A stretch of 64,000 nucleotides of DNA from Tetrahymena thermophila SB210 (lineage: Eukaryota; Ciliophora; Oligohymenophorea; Hymenostomatida; Tetrahymenidae), in assembly GCF_000189635.1 (NCBI RefSeq), contig NW_002476452.1, forward strand, positions 372,001 through 436,000. Direction: 5' to 3'. Positions within the stretch are counted from its first letter, which is position 1. The number at the start of each line of letters is the position of its first letter. Both the position numbers and the translations under genes were made by a program. The notes under the pieces are model-generated. The model saw only the letters and a program-made list of their open reading frames with translations, did not search any database and was not told the origin of the DNA. Shown here piece after piece: positions 1 to 12,166 of this stretch.

Positions 1-223
1 ACAATTTATTGGTTTTATCCCAAACATATAAGTAATATTATAAATTAATTTAAACTTAAAAATCTTTTAATAAGTTAAACTATAGATTGGTTAAATGGAA
101 TAAGATAACTAACAAAATAATCAACAATAAAATGAAAATGGAATAAACCATTGCTTATAAGACACAATTTCGTAATTTCGCGAGACTTTGAAATACAGTA
201 AGGACTAGTTGAATAAGTTGAAA

Positions 224-1795
224 ATGGAGCAAAAGGATTTAGAAAACTTCAATAAAATTTTTGGTGAACTCGAAAATTAATCGAAGCGTTTGGATGAATA
301 ACTAAAACTCCTTCACAAAATTCTCCAAGATATTGAAAAAAATAATAAATATATTCCTGAACCAGAGTTCGATTAATATGGCTATGATATGATTATTAAA
401 ATGAAATCAGTTTTTGATTTGCAAAATAATACAAATAACAATTTAGAAATCAAACATAAATAATCTAAAGAAGAAAGGTAAATCTAGAAAGGATTATAAA
501 TAAAATATAGCAATGATAAACATAAATAATTCAACAAAGAATAAACAATAGTTGGTATGCAAGGTTAAAGGAATAAAGGTAAAACTTTTATTTTAAATTC
601 TTTAACAAATGATGAATTTCCTTCAGATTACAATGTGAGTACTCCTGGAATATGTTTGAAGTTTCATGATTATGAGCATAAACATGTGATTTATATAGAC
701 TCAGAAGGTCTGAGTTGTCCTATTGAAATTGATTATGATAATAATGAAAACTACAAAAAACTTAAAGAAAAATTAGATTACAATGGAGTATTAGATTAAG
801 AAATCTATAAATAATTGCAAAATGATATTACTAATAAGCACCTTGACCAAAAAGTTACAGAATAGTTATAACAAGATTTCATTATATAATCATCTCATAT
901 TCTTTTGATAGTAGTTTCTAATCTTACTCAGGATGACTAAAAGTTAATTCATACTATTTCATAATTATTAGCTGGAGAAGGGAAAAAAAAAGAAGTTTAT
1001 ATTGTTCATAACTTAAAAGAGACTCACACAGTAAATAATATATAAAATTACATTGAAAAACTTTAATTACTTTATCCTCTTCGTGAATAGCGGATTAATA
1101 CTTATGAGGCTGAGAATTAAAATAACACAGTGTATATTGATTGTATAAACTAGGATTTTAATCATTTAATAATGGCTTACTCTAACAGCTAAGCTGGAAG
1201 CTATTATAATTAATTTACTTTGCATTATTTATAGTAAAGAATTGCTATGTGCTAAGATGTAACAAATTTTAATACTGTTAATAAGCTATAAGACTATTTT
1301 AATCAAAATCTATAAAACTTTGTTTTTTTGAAAAAAGCAAACGGCTAAGAATTATTAGAAAAAGAAAAATCTTTCTTAGAATATGACGAAAATAATTAAG
1401 CAATAGTCCTTTAGAAGTAGTATTCAATAGAAAAAGTTAAGGAGCTTTCTGTCAATGTATTTGGATTTTTACAAAAAGATTGCCTTTATTCAATTTATAA
1501 TGTCAATGACAGTCGTATACTTATCGTAGAAATCCCAGGTTCATTAAAAAATATTAAGTTCAATTTTAGAAAGTTAATAGGTATATTTAAGATTAGTATA
1601 TACCCAGATGAATAATTCGAAAAACAATATGGAATTCCATATGCTTCTACAAGAAAAATTGAAGAAAAAATATGGAATATACGTATTTGTAATGAAGGAG
1701 AACTATGGATTTTCTAGAAAGAATAAACAGTAGATTTAAAAAATGGCTTACATAAATTTATATTCATTAAAGATGAGGATGAATAGGAATTCTGA
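224..1795 (+). CDS. Stand-alone large GTPase (GBP/dynamin-like P-loop), 523 aa
   Basis: With TAA/TAG read as Gln, a single uninterrupted frame runs from ATG 224 to TGA 1793-1795. Residues ~109-120 hold the P-loop (GMQGQRNKGKT, pattern GxxxxGKT). A G3-like DSEG follows in YIDSEGLSCP, and a hydrophobic strand LLIVVSNLT precedes a VHNLKE segment that could be the guanine-specificity region. This order fits large self-assembling GTPases related to guanylate-binding proteins. No transmembrane segment or signal peptide is visible. The protein aligns through most of its length with the C-terminal half of the gene at 4012-6885 and more distantly with the one at 18132-21748, so these are paralogs. Upstream in-frame codons contain no other ATG. 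The nucleotide-hydrolysis role is family knowledge; the cellular role is unknown. Confidence 0.85.
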
Positions 1796-2610
1796 ACTAA
1801 CCAAATAATCCTTTTCACAAAATATTAATAACATTATATAATAATTAGTTTATAAGAATATATGCAAATAGAATTACATAATCTAAAAATTTTTTAAAAT
1901 ATTTTGTATTTTTAATTATTAATTGTATATTGAGTAACATGATTAAATTATTTTTACATACTCAATAATTGAAACAATAAATAAATATGTGTGGCTGAAT
2001 ATGCAATTTCTATGTGACAAAAGTGACAAAAGAGTAACTCTTGTGAAAAATTATATTTATATTTATCTTAAGTTATTTATTTGTCAATTTTTCAATTTAT
2101 TTTAATACAGTTTTTCTATTTACACACTTTCAAAAGGAAAAGATTTGATACTTGCTTTAATTGATTTCCTCTTTATTTGGTATACTAAAATCCCGTGTAT
2201 TTTTTACAAGCCCAACTATTTAATGCTCAATTAATAATAAATAAAGATATATAAATATTTAATTGATTTAAAAATATTCTGGAATTGTTCTATTAATCAA
2301 AAAAATAAAAAAGAGAGCTTGGCTTTTTTTTTTTCGATTGATCAAAATTAAAAATTTTGAGATTAATACTCCCTATTTTTTTATAAATTATTAAATCAAA
2401 AAGGAATTAAACCCTCTTCAATTTGCATTTTTAAGATAGAAGTGTTAAGACTAATATCACTAGGTTTCTATTAATTAATCTAATAAATACAGTGTCAATG
2501 GCTAATTTTTATAATTTAATTTATTAAAACTGATCATAAAGGATGATCAAATAAATTTTTTCTCTCTCTTTTTTCAGATAAAAAATGGAAAGATATACGT
2601 ACTCAAATAA
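1796..2610. other. AT-rich spacer
   Basis: I see no gene here. The stretch is very AT-rich with homopolymer runs and probably holds the 3' flank of the GTPase gene and the promoter of the next transcription unit. Confidence 0.5.
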
Positions 2611-3232
2611 ATGTCTGTTAAAAAAAGCTAATTGATTGCTAATCCTAAAATATATTTTTTAAAGTATATTTAATTTCAATAAATTTTATTATTATTTTTT
2701 TTTAAATAATAATTTTAATTTAAATAAAAACTTTAAAAATATCTTATTATAGAATTAAATTAATCATTCATAAATATTATGCATCTTTTTTTTTATTTTT
2801 TATAGTAAAGAAAGTCTTTTTATTTTAAAACTAGTTGAAGATATCTAATAGCATTTGATAGCCTAATATATGAAATTAAATAATTAAACTTTAAGAGTAA
2901 ATAAATAGTTAAGATAGAATGACTTTTGAGTAGATTATAGGTATATTAAAGATTTAGCTAGAAAAATCTGTATCAAATATCTTTCAAGAGTTTCAGAGTC
3001 ATAAAATAATTAAACTATTTCTTACCATGTTAATTATTAAATCATATAGTTTCAAGGAGGTAGAAGTTCTTTTTAAAACAAACTTTTAAAGAATGAATTT
3101 TATTTTACTAAAGTAAAGAAGAAGTTTAGCAAACTCAATTAGTCTTTTAAAGTTTGGTATTATCAATATTTAGACAAATGTAGCAATAAACCAATAAATT
3201 TTATAGTGGTTTGGAATCGATTAAAATTTTGA
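2611..3232 (+). pseudogene. Two-exon gene of unknown function interrupted by TGA
   Basis: Exon 1 (2611-2663) starts with ATG and reads MSVKKSQLIANPKIYFL. A GTATAT...TTTATAG intron (2664-2805) joins it in phase to exon 2, which reads KLVEDIQQHLIAQYM and onward. At 2927-2929 the frame meets TGA, yet the same frame continues with protein-like sequence for about 100 codons (for example KVWYYQYLDKCSNKPINF) to TGA 3230-3232. I therefore read it as one gene broken by a nonsense change. A 33-nt intron (2908-2940, GTTAAG...TATAG) would also remove the TGA in phase, but it is shorter than the confident introns of this window. No domain is recognised. Confidence 0.5.
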
Positions 3233-4011
3233 TTAGCACATTTTAAAGAATAAATACGATATAAATTGAAAAAATAATAGTATAACTCTTGAGTAAGTTT
3301 GCGTATAAAGATTTTTATTCCACTTTATTCATGTGCTAACATGTTATTTCTTTTTATGTATTTTCAATTTGATTTATATTTACAAAAAGAATCAACTTTA
3401 TTACTGAAATATTTGCATATTTGAATATATATATATGCCTTATAATGTATTGAACTTAGGTTTATTTTAACTGTCTATATTTTGAAAGCAAAGAATATAT
3501 TTAAAAACAGTCTAATTTTTTTAGGAATCATTTAAAAAAATGTGAGAAAAAAAGTTAAGATAAAAAGGTAATCAATAAGAAAATTTTAAGTAAAAAAATA
3601 ATTAAAGTAAAATGAAATATTATTTTATTAAATTTAATAGAATATTCATTGAAATAATTAATTAAAAAATTTTTTAATTTGTAGATTTAAAATATAGAGA
3701 ACTACAGTAGCTCTTATTTATAATATTTCATTTTATCAATTTTAAATTCTAAATATAGAAAAAATATATTAACTGTAAATTTCTGAACTAAAATAAAGAG
3801 TATATGACTGATAAATTAATTATAAAATAAATAAAGTATTAAATTAAATTATAAAATTTAACAAATTAGATTATATATCATTTCTCAATTTCCAATACAA
3901 TCTTAATTATTTTTTAGTATAAAATAAAAAGTTTTAGTATGAAAATTCAATTTAAAATTAAGCATAAATCAAATATAAACTCTTCTAAGATATCTTAAAT
4001 AAATAATTATA
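3233..4011. other. AT-rich spacer between convergent genes
   Basis: No coding pattern was recognised on either strand. The upstream remnant (+) and the downstream GTPase gene (-) both end into this stretch, so it carries two 3' flanks. Confidence 0.5.
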
Positions 4012-6885
4012 TCAATTATTCTCATTTTCGCTATCAACTACTTCTTTATCAAATACAAACTGATGAATACCATTTCTAAAATTTTAGTATTCATTCTAAT
4101 TATGTTTGTAAAGTTCGTTTTCTGAACATATTTTAATTATGTATTCTTCTTTTTGTTTCCTATTTGAGATATAGCATTATCCAAGCTACTCTTCTAAATC
4201 ATAGTTTTATGTAGTTTTAATAATAAATAATCCATCTTTTTTTCTAAACTCCTACTCAAAACTTGCTGAATTTGGAATTTCTACCAAAAGATAAAGCTTA
4301 TTCTATTCTTTATTTTAAACGATTGAGTAAGAACACTAATTTTTAAAAGTACTGAAATTCGTTTAAAGATATTTAATTTTTTCAATACTAAAGCCTTTCT
4401 TGAGTCGGATAACTTGTTACTGCTCATCATATTCTATAAATTCTTTCTGTAATTAATGCATGCTTTATTCTTCATCTTACTTTAATGTCAAATAGGTTTT
4501 TATATTTTGATTTAGATAATCTTTAAATTTTTATACTGGATTAAATCTAATTTAAGAAGTACAAAATACTATTACTTGTTTCAAATATTTGATTGTAAAT
4601 TTGTTATATTCTTCTCCAGCTTCACTTATTTGATGTGCCATAATTAAATGATTAACATTTTAATTTATTATATCAATAAATATGGTATTTTACTTGTATT
4701 CTGGCTACTTAAAAGTATTAATTGATTATTCCCGAATTGGAAATATTTTTTTCAATTGCTGTATGTAATTATAGACATTTTATGATAAATGTGAGTTTTT
4801 CAAATTATGAATTACAAAAATTCTTTTTTATCTATAAGCTTCATTTTAATCAAAAGTATTAGACATTTTATTAATGAAATTAACATCTTCTTAAGTAAGA
4901 TTGGAAATGACAATAATTAAGATTTAAGAATATTAAATGATAAAACCTTATTAGAGTTATTCTGTTACTTATTAAAATTGATTGATTGTATTTACATCAT
5001 TTTATATTTTCTACAAATCTCTGTAACTTTCTTTTCCTTAATTCCTTTTTTCAATAAATTTAACGTAATCATGAGAACTTTCATAATTTATTTAGTTAGG
5101 TTTGTTTGTACCTTAAGAATCAATATAAATAACACTTTTACCATTACTTAAATCATATTTCATAGAAATCCCTTGAGTACCTTCATTTATATCAGCTGAT
5201 TAATTTTCACAAAAAAGATAGTTCATGATAAAAGTTTTACCTTTATTGGTTTATCCTAAAAAACCAACTATAGTTAAATTTTAATTAAATAAATTCTACT
5301 CTCTTAAATTTATATTCACTAAGCTTTAATTTTGAATGAAATTTCTTCCTTATTAATTTTCAATTTTAATATTTTGATTACTAATACAGTTTTCAAGATC
5401 TAGAACTGATCGCATATTAATTTCAATGTCATATTTCATATGAGGAATGCAATAATCAAGGTTATTATTGTCTTTATCTTAAAATTATATTTTCTTTTAT
5501 GATACTTTTTAAATATCATATAATAATATTTTATGTTATGCTTCTTATAATTAAGTTTTTAAAGAGCTTTATTAGTTTATAAGCTCTTGATTTTAAGCTT
5601 AAAGTTGAAGATTTTTATTTTGAATTTACTTTTATTGAGTTTCTAATTTTTTTTCTTCTTCTTATTCTTACTAAAATTTATTTTCCAACTCATTAATCAA
5701 TTATTTTTATTATTGATTTTGTAATATGGAGGCCTTTAATTCATTTTAGAGTTTATCGTTCAGAATTTAATATTCTTAATTTATTTTTTATAAATCTTAA
5801 TTTTCATTTTTAAGTTCTTCATTTTTTTGTTATGCGTCTTAATTTTCCTTTTAAAATTTTTTAATTTCGCTTGCTAAATTATTTTTTTCATTAGCTAATA
5901 TAGTTTTTTAGTTTTCTTTTTAACTATTAATTTAATCTTGAAGACTTTAAACTGTATTTTAGAGTTCCTCAATTTAGCATCTAGATTATTTATCATTATT
6001 AATTAAAACTTAATTTTCTTACTTTATTTGAAAAATATCATTTTTAAGTTTTTGGTTTTCCTCAGTAAGGTTATGTAATTTACTTACATTTTCTTCATTA
6101 TTATTTATTTAGTTCATATAATTGTCTTTTTCTCTAATTAATTTTTCATATTATTCGTTTTTTTTCTATTCTCTCAAAATTTACTCTTGAAGCACTTCAA
6201 TTTCACTATTTAAACTATTTATATTATTATCAGCAGCTAATTTAAATTTTTAGAATTCATATTAAATATTAATTAGATTTTCTAAAATATTATTAAGTTC
6301 TTATATTTTTTTTTTGAGTTATGAAATATCTTAAATTAAAACTTAATTTTCTTAATTTTTTTGTGAAATATCATACTAAAGTTATTGGTTTGCACTATTA
6401 AGGTTTTTTAATTAATTATCTTTATTATTATCAATTGAATAGTATTGATTGTTAACCATAATCTATTAGTTTTCATTTTTTTTTAAAAAGTATTCTAATT
6501 TATAATTATTTACTTCTCTTTCTAATTTTAAGTGTTATTCCTAATTATTTTAAGCTAAATTAATTTATTAATATTTATTAAATCTATCATTCAAAGTTTA
6601 TTATTATTAAATTGGGAAATTTTTCATCAATCTATTTTATCTAATTTCACTACCTAACTCTAAATTTCTATGTTATATTATTTCTATTTCTTTATTTAGT
6701 TAGTATTGTTTTAATTATTATTCATTCAAGTTCTAGTATCTTGCATTTTGATTTAGATAATTTAAACACGAATTGTGTGGTTAAATATATGATTTTTATT
6801 AATATTAAGAACTAAAAGGTAATTGCTATTAGTCTCTAATATCTTTTTATTGTAGAAAATGATTATAATATGGTTAAGAAGACAT
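4012..6885 (-). CDS. Coiled-coil N-terminus fused to large GTPase domain, 957 aa
   Basis: A single intronless frame runs from ATG (6883-6885) to TGA (4012-4014). Residues 1-~60 are Gln/Asn-rich. About 60-500 form a long Gln/Glu/Lys/Asn-rich coiled coil with repeated leucine heptads. The GTPase domain begins near residue 540 with the P-loop GFLGQTNKGKT, then YIDSQGTNKP (G3-like DxxG, glycine kept), the strand ILIIVISNLT and FVIHNLK. The C-terminal half aligns with the stand-alone GTPase at 224-1795. Coiled coil plus large GTPase suggests a self-assembling, perhaps membrane- or scaffold-associated protein. That role is inference, and substrate and location are unknown. Confidence 0.85.
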
Positions 6886-9195
6886 ATTTATTTTATATTC
6901 TTATTTTTTTAATAATTTGAAATCTATTTATTAAATAAATATTACATTAATTTTCCTTTTTAGTTAATTTTTTATATCTAAAAAAATATTTGATATTAAA
7001 TAAAGTGCAATAATACTTTATATATTTTTTTGATAAAAGATATTAGTTAATATAGGGGTAGGGTAACCCATAAAATGGGCTAAAAAAAGAAAGAAATAAT
7101 TAAAAGTGAATTTAAATTAAATCAAAAAATTAGAAGGCTCTATTTTGGCGGCTACCCCTCTTCGCGTAAAATAGCATGATATATGTAATAAATATATCTA
7201 TATATATAATTCAATTTAAATTTATTTTAAATTCAGACTATATTGTAATATGTATTAAAATATAACTTGAATTAAGAGAGTATAGATTTGTAGGTTTTAA
7301 TAGAAAACTATAGTTAGTAGAAATTGCCTTATCTAATTATAAAATTTAATTTTGCTAGAATATTTAATTAAGATTTTTGATATATTCTAAAGTGAAAAAG
7401 TATATTTTCAAGTTGAAAACCCTTTTATTTTTCCAATTTTAATTAAGAAATTTTCTTACTTAACTGTTCTGTAATTCTTTTGAAACTTTAAAATGTTAAT
7501 ACAAAAATAAACTAATGTAAAAAAATAATCAAGATAATTAATCAATCAAATTTTTATGATTAAGATATTATCAACAAATTCATTTAATAATTGAAATAGA
7601 TTATTTTATTTATTATATTTTAATATAACTTGTTAAAAACTACTTTAATTTTAAATTAAATTTACATTGATAGAAAAACACAACAAATAAAAACAGCAAT
7701 AATTGTTTTATATGTCTATAATTATAGGAATTATTGATATCTATATTAAAAGGTAACATTTTATCAAATATTAAGAACTTTTATCAAAATGTCAAATAAT
7801 AATATTTTAAGATTGATAAATTTACTTAATCAGAAGATATTTTTTCAAGTTTTTACATTTTAAAGTATACTTTATAGTTTATAAAGTAATATATTAAATA
7901 ATGTTTTTCTTCTTTTTTCCAATTAGCCAAAGTGATAAATTTTAGCAAACAAGAAAAAAAATTAAAAACTAAAGCAAAAAAAATTTTTTTTTCATAACAA
8001 TTAAAACTAAAATTAATATAAAATTCTTGTTTTTATTGTAGATTAGTAAAAAAATCAAGCTAATAATATAGCTATGAAAAGCTATCAAATCATTTCATTA
8101 GTATTGTTTATAAGGAGGGTCTTCTAAGTTAAACCAAAAATTAAAATATTGTAATGATTAATTTACCATTATCTAAATTTATAAATAATACATAATAAAA
8201 TTATAAAAATTATTTGTGGCGAATTAATTAAAAATAAAAAGTTTAAAATTCCTTATCTAAAGATAAAAAAATGAAGTTAGTGAAGTAAATGAAAAGATGA
8301 AGATACTTAAGTAGAATAACTCTAAAAAAGAATAAAAACTAAACCCAGTCAACAAATATTAAAAAAAATAAAATGAAAATAAGTAACAAATAATGCAAGA
8401 GTAAAAAAGAATAATCAATAAAAATCAAAATATTATTAAAAAATGAAAGAAAATATTAAAAATAAGCTGATAATTTAAATTAAGATTAAAAAAAATGACT
8501 TCTTGATTCACAATTATAAATAAAATAAAAGCTAAATGAAAAGACTAATCAAATTATATTCTAGAATAAAATAAAAATGAATATAAAAGTTAATTTTAGC
8601 TATTAAATTGATATCTTTTTGATCAATTATAATAAAAAAAATTGGCTAATTAGGTAATATTATTGTAAGTTATCATCTGGTGAGATTAGTTATTTCTAAA
8701 TACCTTTATTTTTTAATAATTTTTTTGAGGTTTAAAATAATTATAATTGATTTTATTTATTTTTTAATTAATTTTAAATTAATTGAAGACATTCAATTTT
8801 TTATTAAATTTTTTTAATTTTATCTTTTTAAAAAATTTTTTGCTTCCTTATAATTGGATTTTATAAACTTTTAAAGTCATTTTATAAAACTACATACTAC
8901 ACAATCTATTAATGTCAAAATCACATAAAATTAGGAAAAGAATTAAAACATTATTTATAATATTTTAATAAAAATATAAATAATGGTGAAGCAAAAATAA
9001 ATTTTTAAGTTATTATAATACCAGTAAAATAATATTTCTAAATTAAAATTGGTATATTATATTTTAATAAATAAATGATATAACTTTTTAAATTTTTATT
9101 TAAAAACAAATATTGTTTAAATATTTATAAAAATTACATTTATATATCATTTTTTTAAAATTAATTTTCTTAAATGTTATTTAAATATATTTTGG
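6886..9195. other. Long AT-rich spacer with one GC-rich inverted-repeat element
   Basis: Apart from the inverted-repeat element at 7054-7159 I found no supportable gene in this 2.3 kb. A Lys/Asn-rich stretch near 8265-8460 is open in short pieces in several frames but has no consistent start or stop. Confidence 0.45.
7054..7159. repeat. GC-rich island bounded by inverted AGGGGTAG / CTACCCCT
   Basis: The sequence AGGGGTAGGGTAACCC opens the island and CGGCTACCCCT closes it, so the eight terminal bases are perfectly inverted, and further inside AAAATGGGC is loosely mirrored by GGCTCTATTTT. The element is 106 bp, close in size to the hAT-type MITE at 60947-61057, and AGGGGTAGG ends are typical of hAT elements. 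No 8-bp target-site duplication is visible at these exact borders. Alternatively the 3' part can fold: CTATTTTgGCG pairs with CGCgtAAAATAG just downstream, with CTACCCCT in the loop. Confidence 0.4.
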
Positions 9196-9516
9196 TCATT
9201 AACCGAGTTTGCATTCAACTTTATTGACTTTAGAAACCTAAGTGAATTATGTGAAATCTGTAGGAGTCATTTCATAAGTTGATAAGCATGGAGTAGTGAA
9301 AGCATTCTTTTTTATTTAAGGATTAGGGACTATGGTGAATTTATAGAATTTGAGGCAAGTATTTACAACAAAAATACCACTTTCAGTTGTTTACAACTCA
9401 GTACATTCGTCATAATATCTGATATCTTTTAAGTTTGAGGTATTTCTAACTAAAACTAATGTAGAGATAGCAAGAAGGGTAGCTAAGCCAATAGCAGTGA
9501 TTAATGTAGTTTTCAT
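9196..9516 (-). CDS. Small secreted or membrane-anchored protein, 106 aa
   Basis: The frame runs from ATG (9514-9516) to TGA (9196-9198) with several in-frame TAA/TAG codons. Residues 1-~24 (MKTTLITAIGLATLLAISTL and on) form a signal peptide or signal anchor. The remainder is short with four well-spaced cysteines (DECTEL, NTCLKF, TPCLST, VECKLG), which suggests two disulphides. No family is recognised. It has no close neighbour on its strand, and its promoter would lie in the AT-rich stretch above 9516. Confidence 0.7.
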
Positions 9517-9815
9517 TTTTTATTTCTTTCTAATAATTAATTTTGATTTTTTGATGATTTATTCTTTATAATTTAAAATAGAGATAAGCAATTTTTAAAT
9601 AATATTTTTTAATAAAAGATTTCAGATTATAACTAGAGTTTATGAACGAATAATATCAGGGCGACCTTTAACTTGATTAAATTTCTTATGGATAAGAAAA
9701 ACATTATTAAAAATCTTAATTAATAATGAGAATTAAATTAACTATTCTGATTTGTAAAAGGAATTACTTCTGTTAATAGTATTCCATTCATTTATATCAA
9801 ATTTGATTCATTTGA

Positions 9816-10106
9816 AATCTGATAGTTAGTAAGAAAAGCTAAATTTATTGGTTTACCCAGTACTCAAATCACAACAAAAAGGTCATAAAAATTTCGTCAT
9901 CTAAGAAATTCTAAAAAATAAGCTTAAAAAAAATATTCTTCAATTGTTCTAGAATAGATACTTATATTTTTATTTTGAATCTACATAAATTTAAATAAAA
10001 TTTGGAAGATAAATGGGAATAGCTTATCCTATATTTTAAAAAGATGGAAAATGGTATATTTAAAGTGTATAAAATTTTAAAGGAAGAAAGTTTATATTTA
10101 GTTTGA
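9816..10106 (+). pseudogene. Possible coding remnant without start codon
   Basis: Between two in-frame TGAs (9813 and 10104) an open frame reads protein-like sequence with mixed codon use, including LEDKWEQLILYFKKMENG and VYKILKEESLYLV just before TGA 10104-10106. No in-frame ATG opens it and no clear upstream exon is visible. An overlapping frame is also open here, so this is only a candidate last exon or relic. Confidence 0.2.
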
Positions 10107-11002
10107 GTTTTAAAATGAATTTTAAGCTTCTATTTTTCTCTTTTTTTGAAGAAGAGAAAAAAATCTAGAAATTTAAACATGCTAAAATAGAAAATTAATA
10201 ATAAGTTTTTTAATTTTTGAGTTTATAACTTGGATTTTAAATGATAAAAAATATATTGGTTGTATTTTATAATTCTTAGTTTTCTAAACTCTATTATTAA
10301 ATATATATTTATTTATTAAAGAGTTTCTTTTAAAATTTTAGTCACCTTTAAATTATATTCGAAAATTAAATTAACTTGTAAAAAAACTAAATTTATTTAA
10401 CTACTTTTAGCTAATCTAATTTTAATTTAATCAACTAAATAAAACTAATTTAAAATATTATTTTAATCAGATTTTTTGCTACAAAGATAAATAAAATAAT
10501 TTTATTAAAATGTATTAATTAAATTTAAATAGAATTAAAAATTAATGCTTCTAGTGTCAAATTAGATTAGTGTATAAAAAATTATTTATGTAATTTATTA
10601 AAAATATTTATTTAATTATTCTTTTATATATTAATATACTTTAATAAATTGCAAGGTTAAAATTTAAATTATCATTTTATTTTATCTGCTGATTACAAAC
10701 ATTTTCTTTGACAATTTATTAAAAACCCAAATAATAATAATAATAATTAATTTACAGTATATATTTCTTATTTAAATAGTAAAATTATATAAATTGATTT
10801 AATCAATTATCATTAGAATATTTATTAAATTATCTATTTTTGGTTAAAAGGTATTTAAATTTTTATGAAAAATCCAAATTAATTTTTAAAAAAATTTTTG
10901 AGAGATAAAAATAAATCAAATATCAATATTAAATTTCATACTAATATGCAAATTTACACAAGAAATACCAATAAAATCTATCAGTATTAATTAATTTTTG
11001 TT
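10107..11002. other. AT-rich spacer
   Basis: Nothing beyond AT-rich sequence and short homopolymers is recognised here. It includes the 3' flank of the minus-strand gene that ends at 11003. Confidence 0.4.
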
Positions 11003-12166
11003 TCAACAGTTATTAATTTGGAGAATCTTTTCATCTTCTAAGTATAACTTAAAGGAGTTAAAAGATGTCTTAAGGATAGCAGGAGTATCTAAGTAGGTGG
11101 GAAGATAGACAACTACAAAACCTTCAAACTATTTAAGTTAAATAGTGCTATGGGTTACTTCGAATTCGAAGAAAGTTCTGTAATCTTTACTGACGAAAAC
11201 CTTAACTTCGTTCAAATTAGGATGGGAAGTAATGAGAGCATCAAATTTGTTGGCCTTCAAATTGTCATAAATTGCTCCATATTTAGCTTCGTTGATCAAA
11301 ATTTTTCCTGTTTCATCTAATTGGTAAGGTGATTAGGAAGCCATACCAACAAACCAAGGACGGAGAGTTTTTCTATAGTTTTAAACAACTGGCAAGACGT
11401 TTTAAAAGTTTGTAAAGATATCCTTAATAGTGCTTTCTTCAAAAATGTCTAAAGTCATTTAGAACATGTAATTAAAGTTGAAGTACCATTGCTTAGCACC
11501 AAAAGGAGGGAAGTCCCAATCTTAATCTCCGAGGTTGCTGATAGCATGGACAGCATGGTCAACAATGAATCCTTAGAAGGAAGAATTTTTAAAGAAGGAG
11601 AATAATTATTTAGCACTGTAATGGAAAATTTGAGCAATGTTGCAATCAATACTGTTATCCAAATAATTAACATTGTTGAAGAAGCACATTTTGTAAGATT
11701 CACCTTCTTCTTCAAAGATACGAGGATGAATCATCTTGTGTTTTCTGCAAGTGAATTAGTCAGAAGAAATCTTGTAAGAAAGCTTCAAGTCATCACTACT
11801 AGGTTTGAACTTAATAACATTGCAAGTAGTTCCATCATAGGCATCTGTAAAGTTTTCAAAGAATATCATACCAGGAGCCTTATTAACGGGGAAGATGTCA
11901 ATTGTGAAATCTTGATAATACAAGCACTTATTATCAGTAAAGTAAGTAAGAGCGAATTGATCTAAATTTTAGAATTCAGTGGTATTCAAGACACTTCTGT
12001 TGTAGTTATTTTGATAAGCATGACCAAGCTCTAAGTGAGGATAGTGAGGCATACATCCAATAGTATGGTTATCGTGCTTAGGAAGAAGTTTGCAACTATA
12101 GACAGAGTCACTAGCAAGGCAAGAAGCTGAAAGTACAACTAAAAGCAAAATAAGACTTTTATTCAT
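11003..12166 (-). CDS. Secreted protein of unknown function, paralog A, 387 aa
   Basis: ATG 12164-12166 opens an intronless frame to TGA 11003-11005. Residues 1-~19 (MNKSLILLLVVLSASCLAS) are a classical signal peptide, followed by SVYSCKLLPKHDNHTIGC. There are several N-glycosylation sequons (NHT, NRS, NTT, NFT). Cysteines recur at spacings shared with the paralog at 14248-15420. The most conserved blocks are SNLGDQDWDFPPFGAKQWYF and NYRKTLRPWFVGMASQSPY. There is no transmembrane helix after the signal and no recognised catalytic motif, so it is likely a soluble secreted or vesicle-lumen protein. The two paralogs lie in tandem on the same strand, indicating local duplication. Confidence 0.85.

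Noticed and set aside
8265-8460. Lys/Asn-rich plus-strand stretch
   Set aside because: Open only in short pieces in different frames, without start, intron signals or homology.
11621-11965. Plus-strand 114-aa ORF
   Set aside because: It is antisense to the secreted paralog A, which has a signal peptide and a paralog confirming the minus-strand frame.
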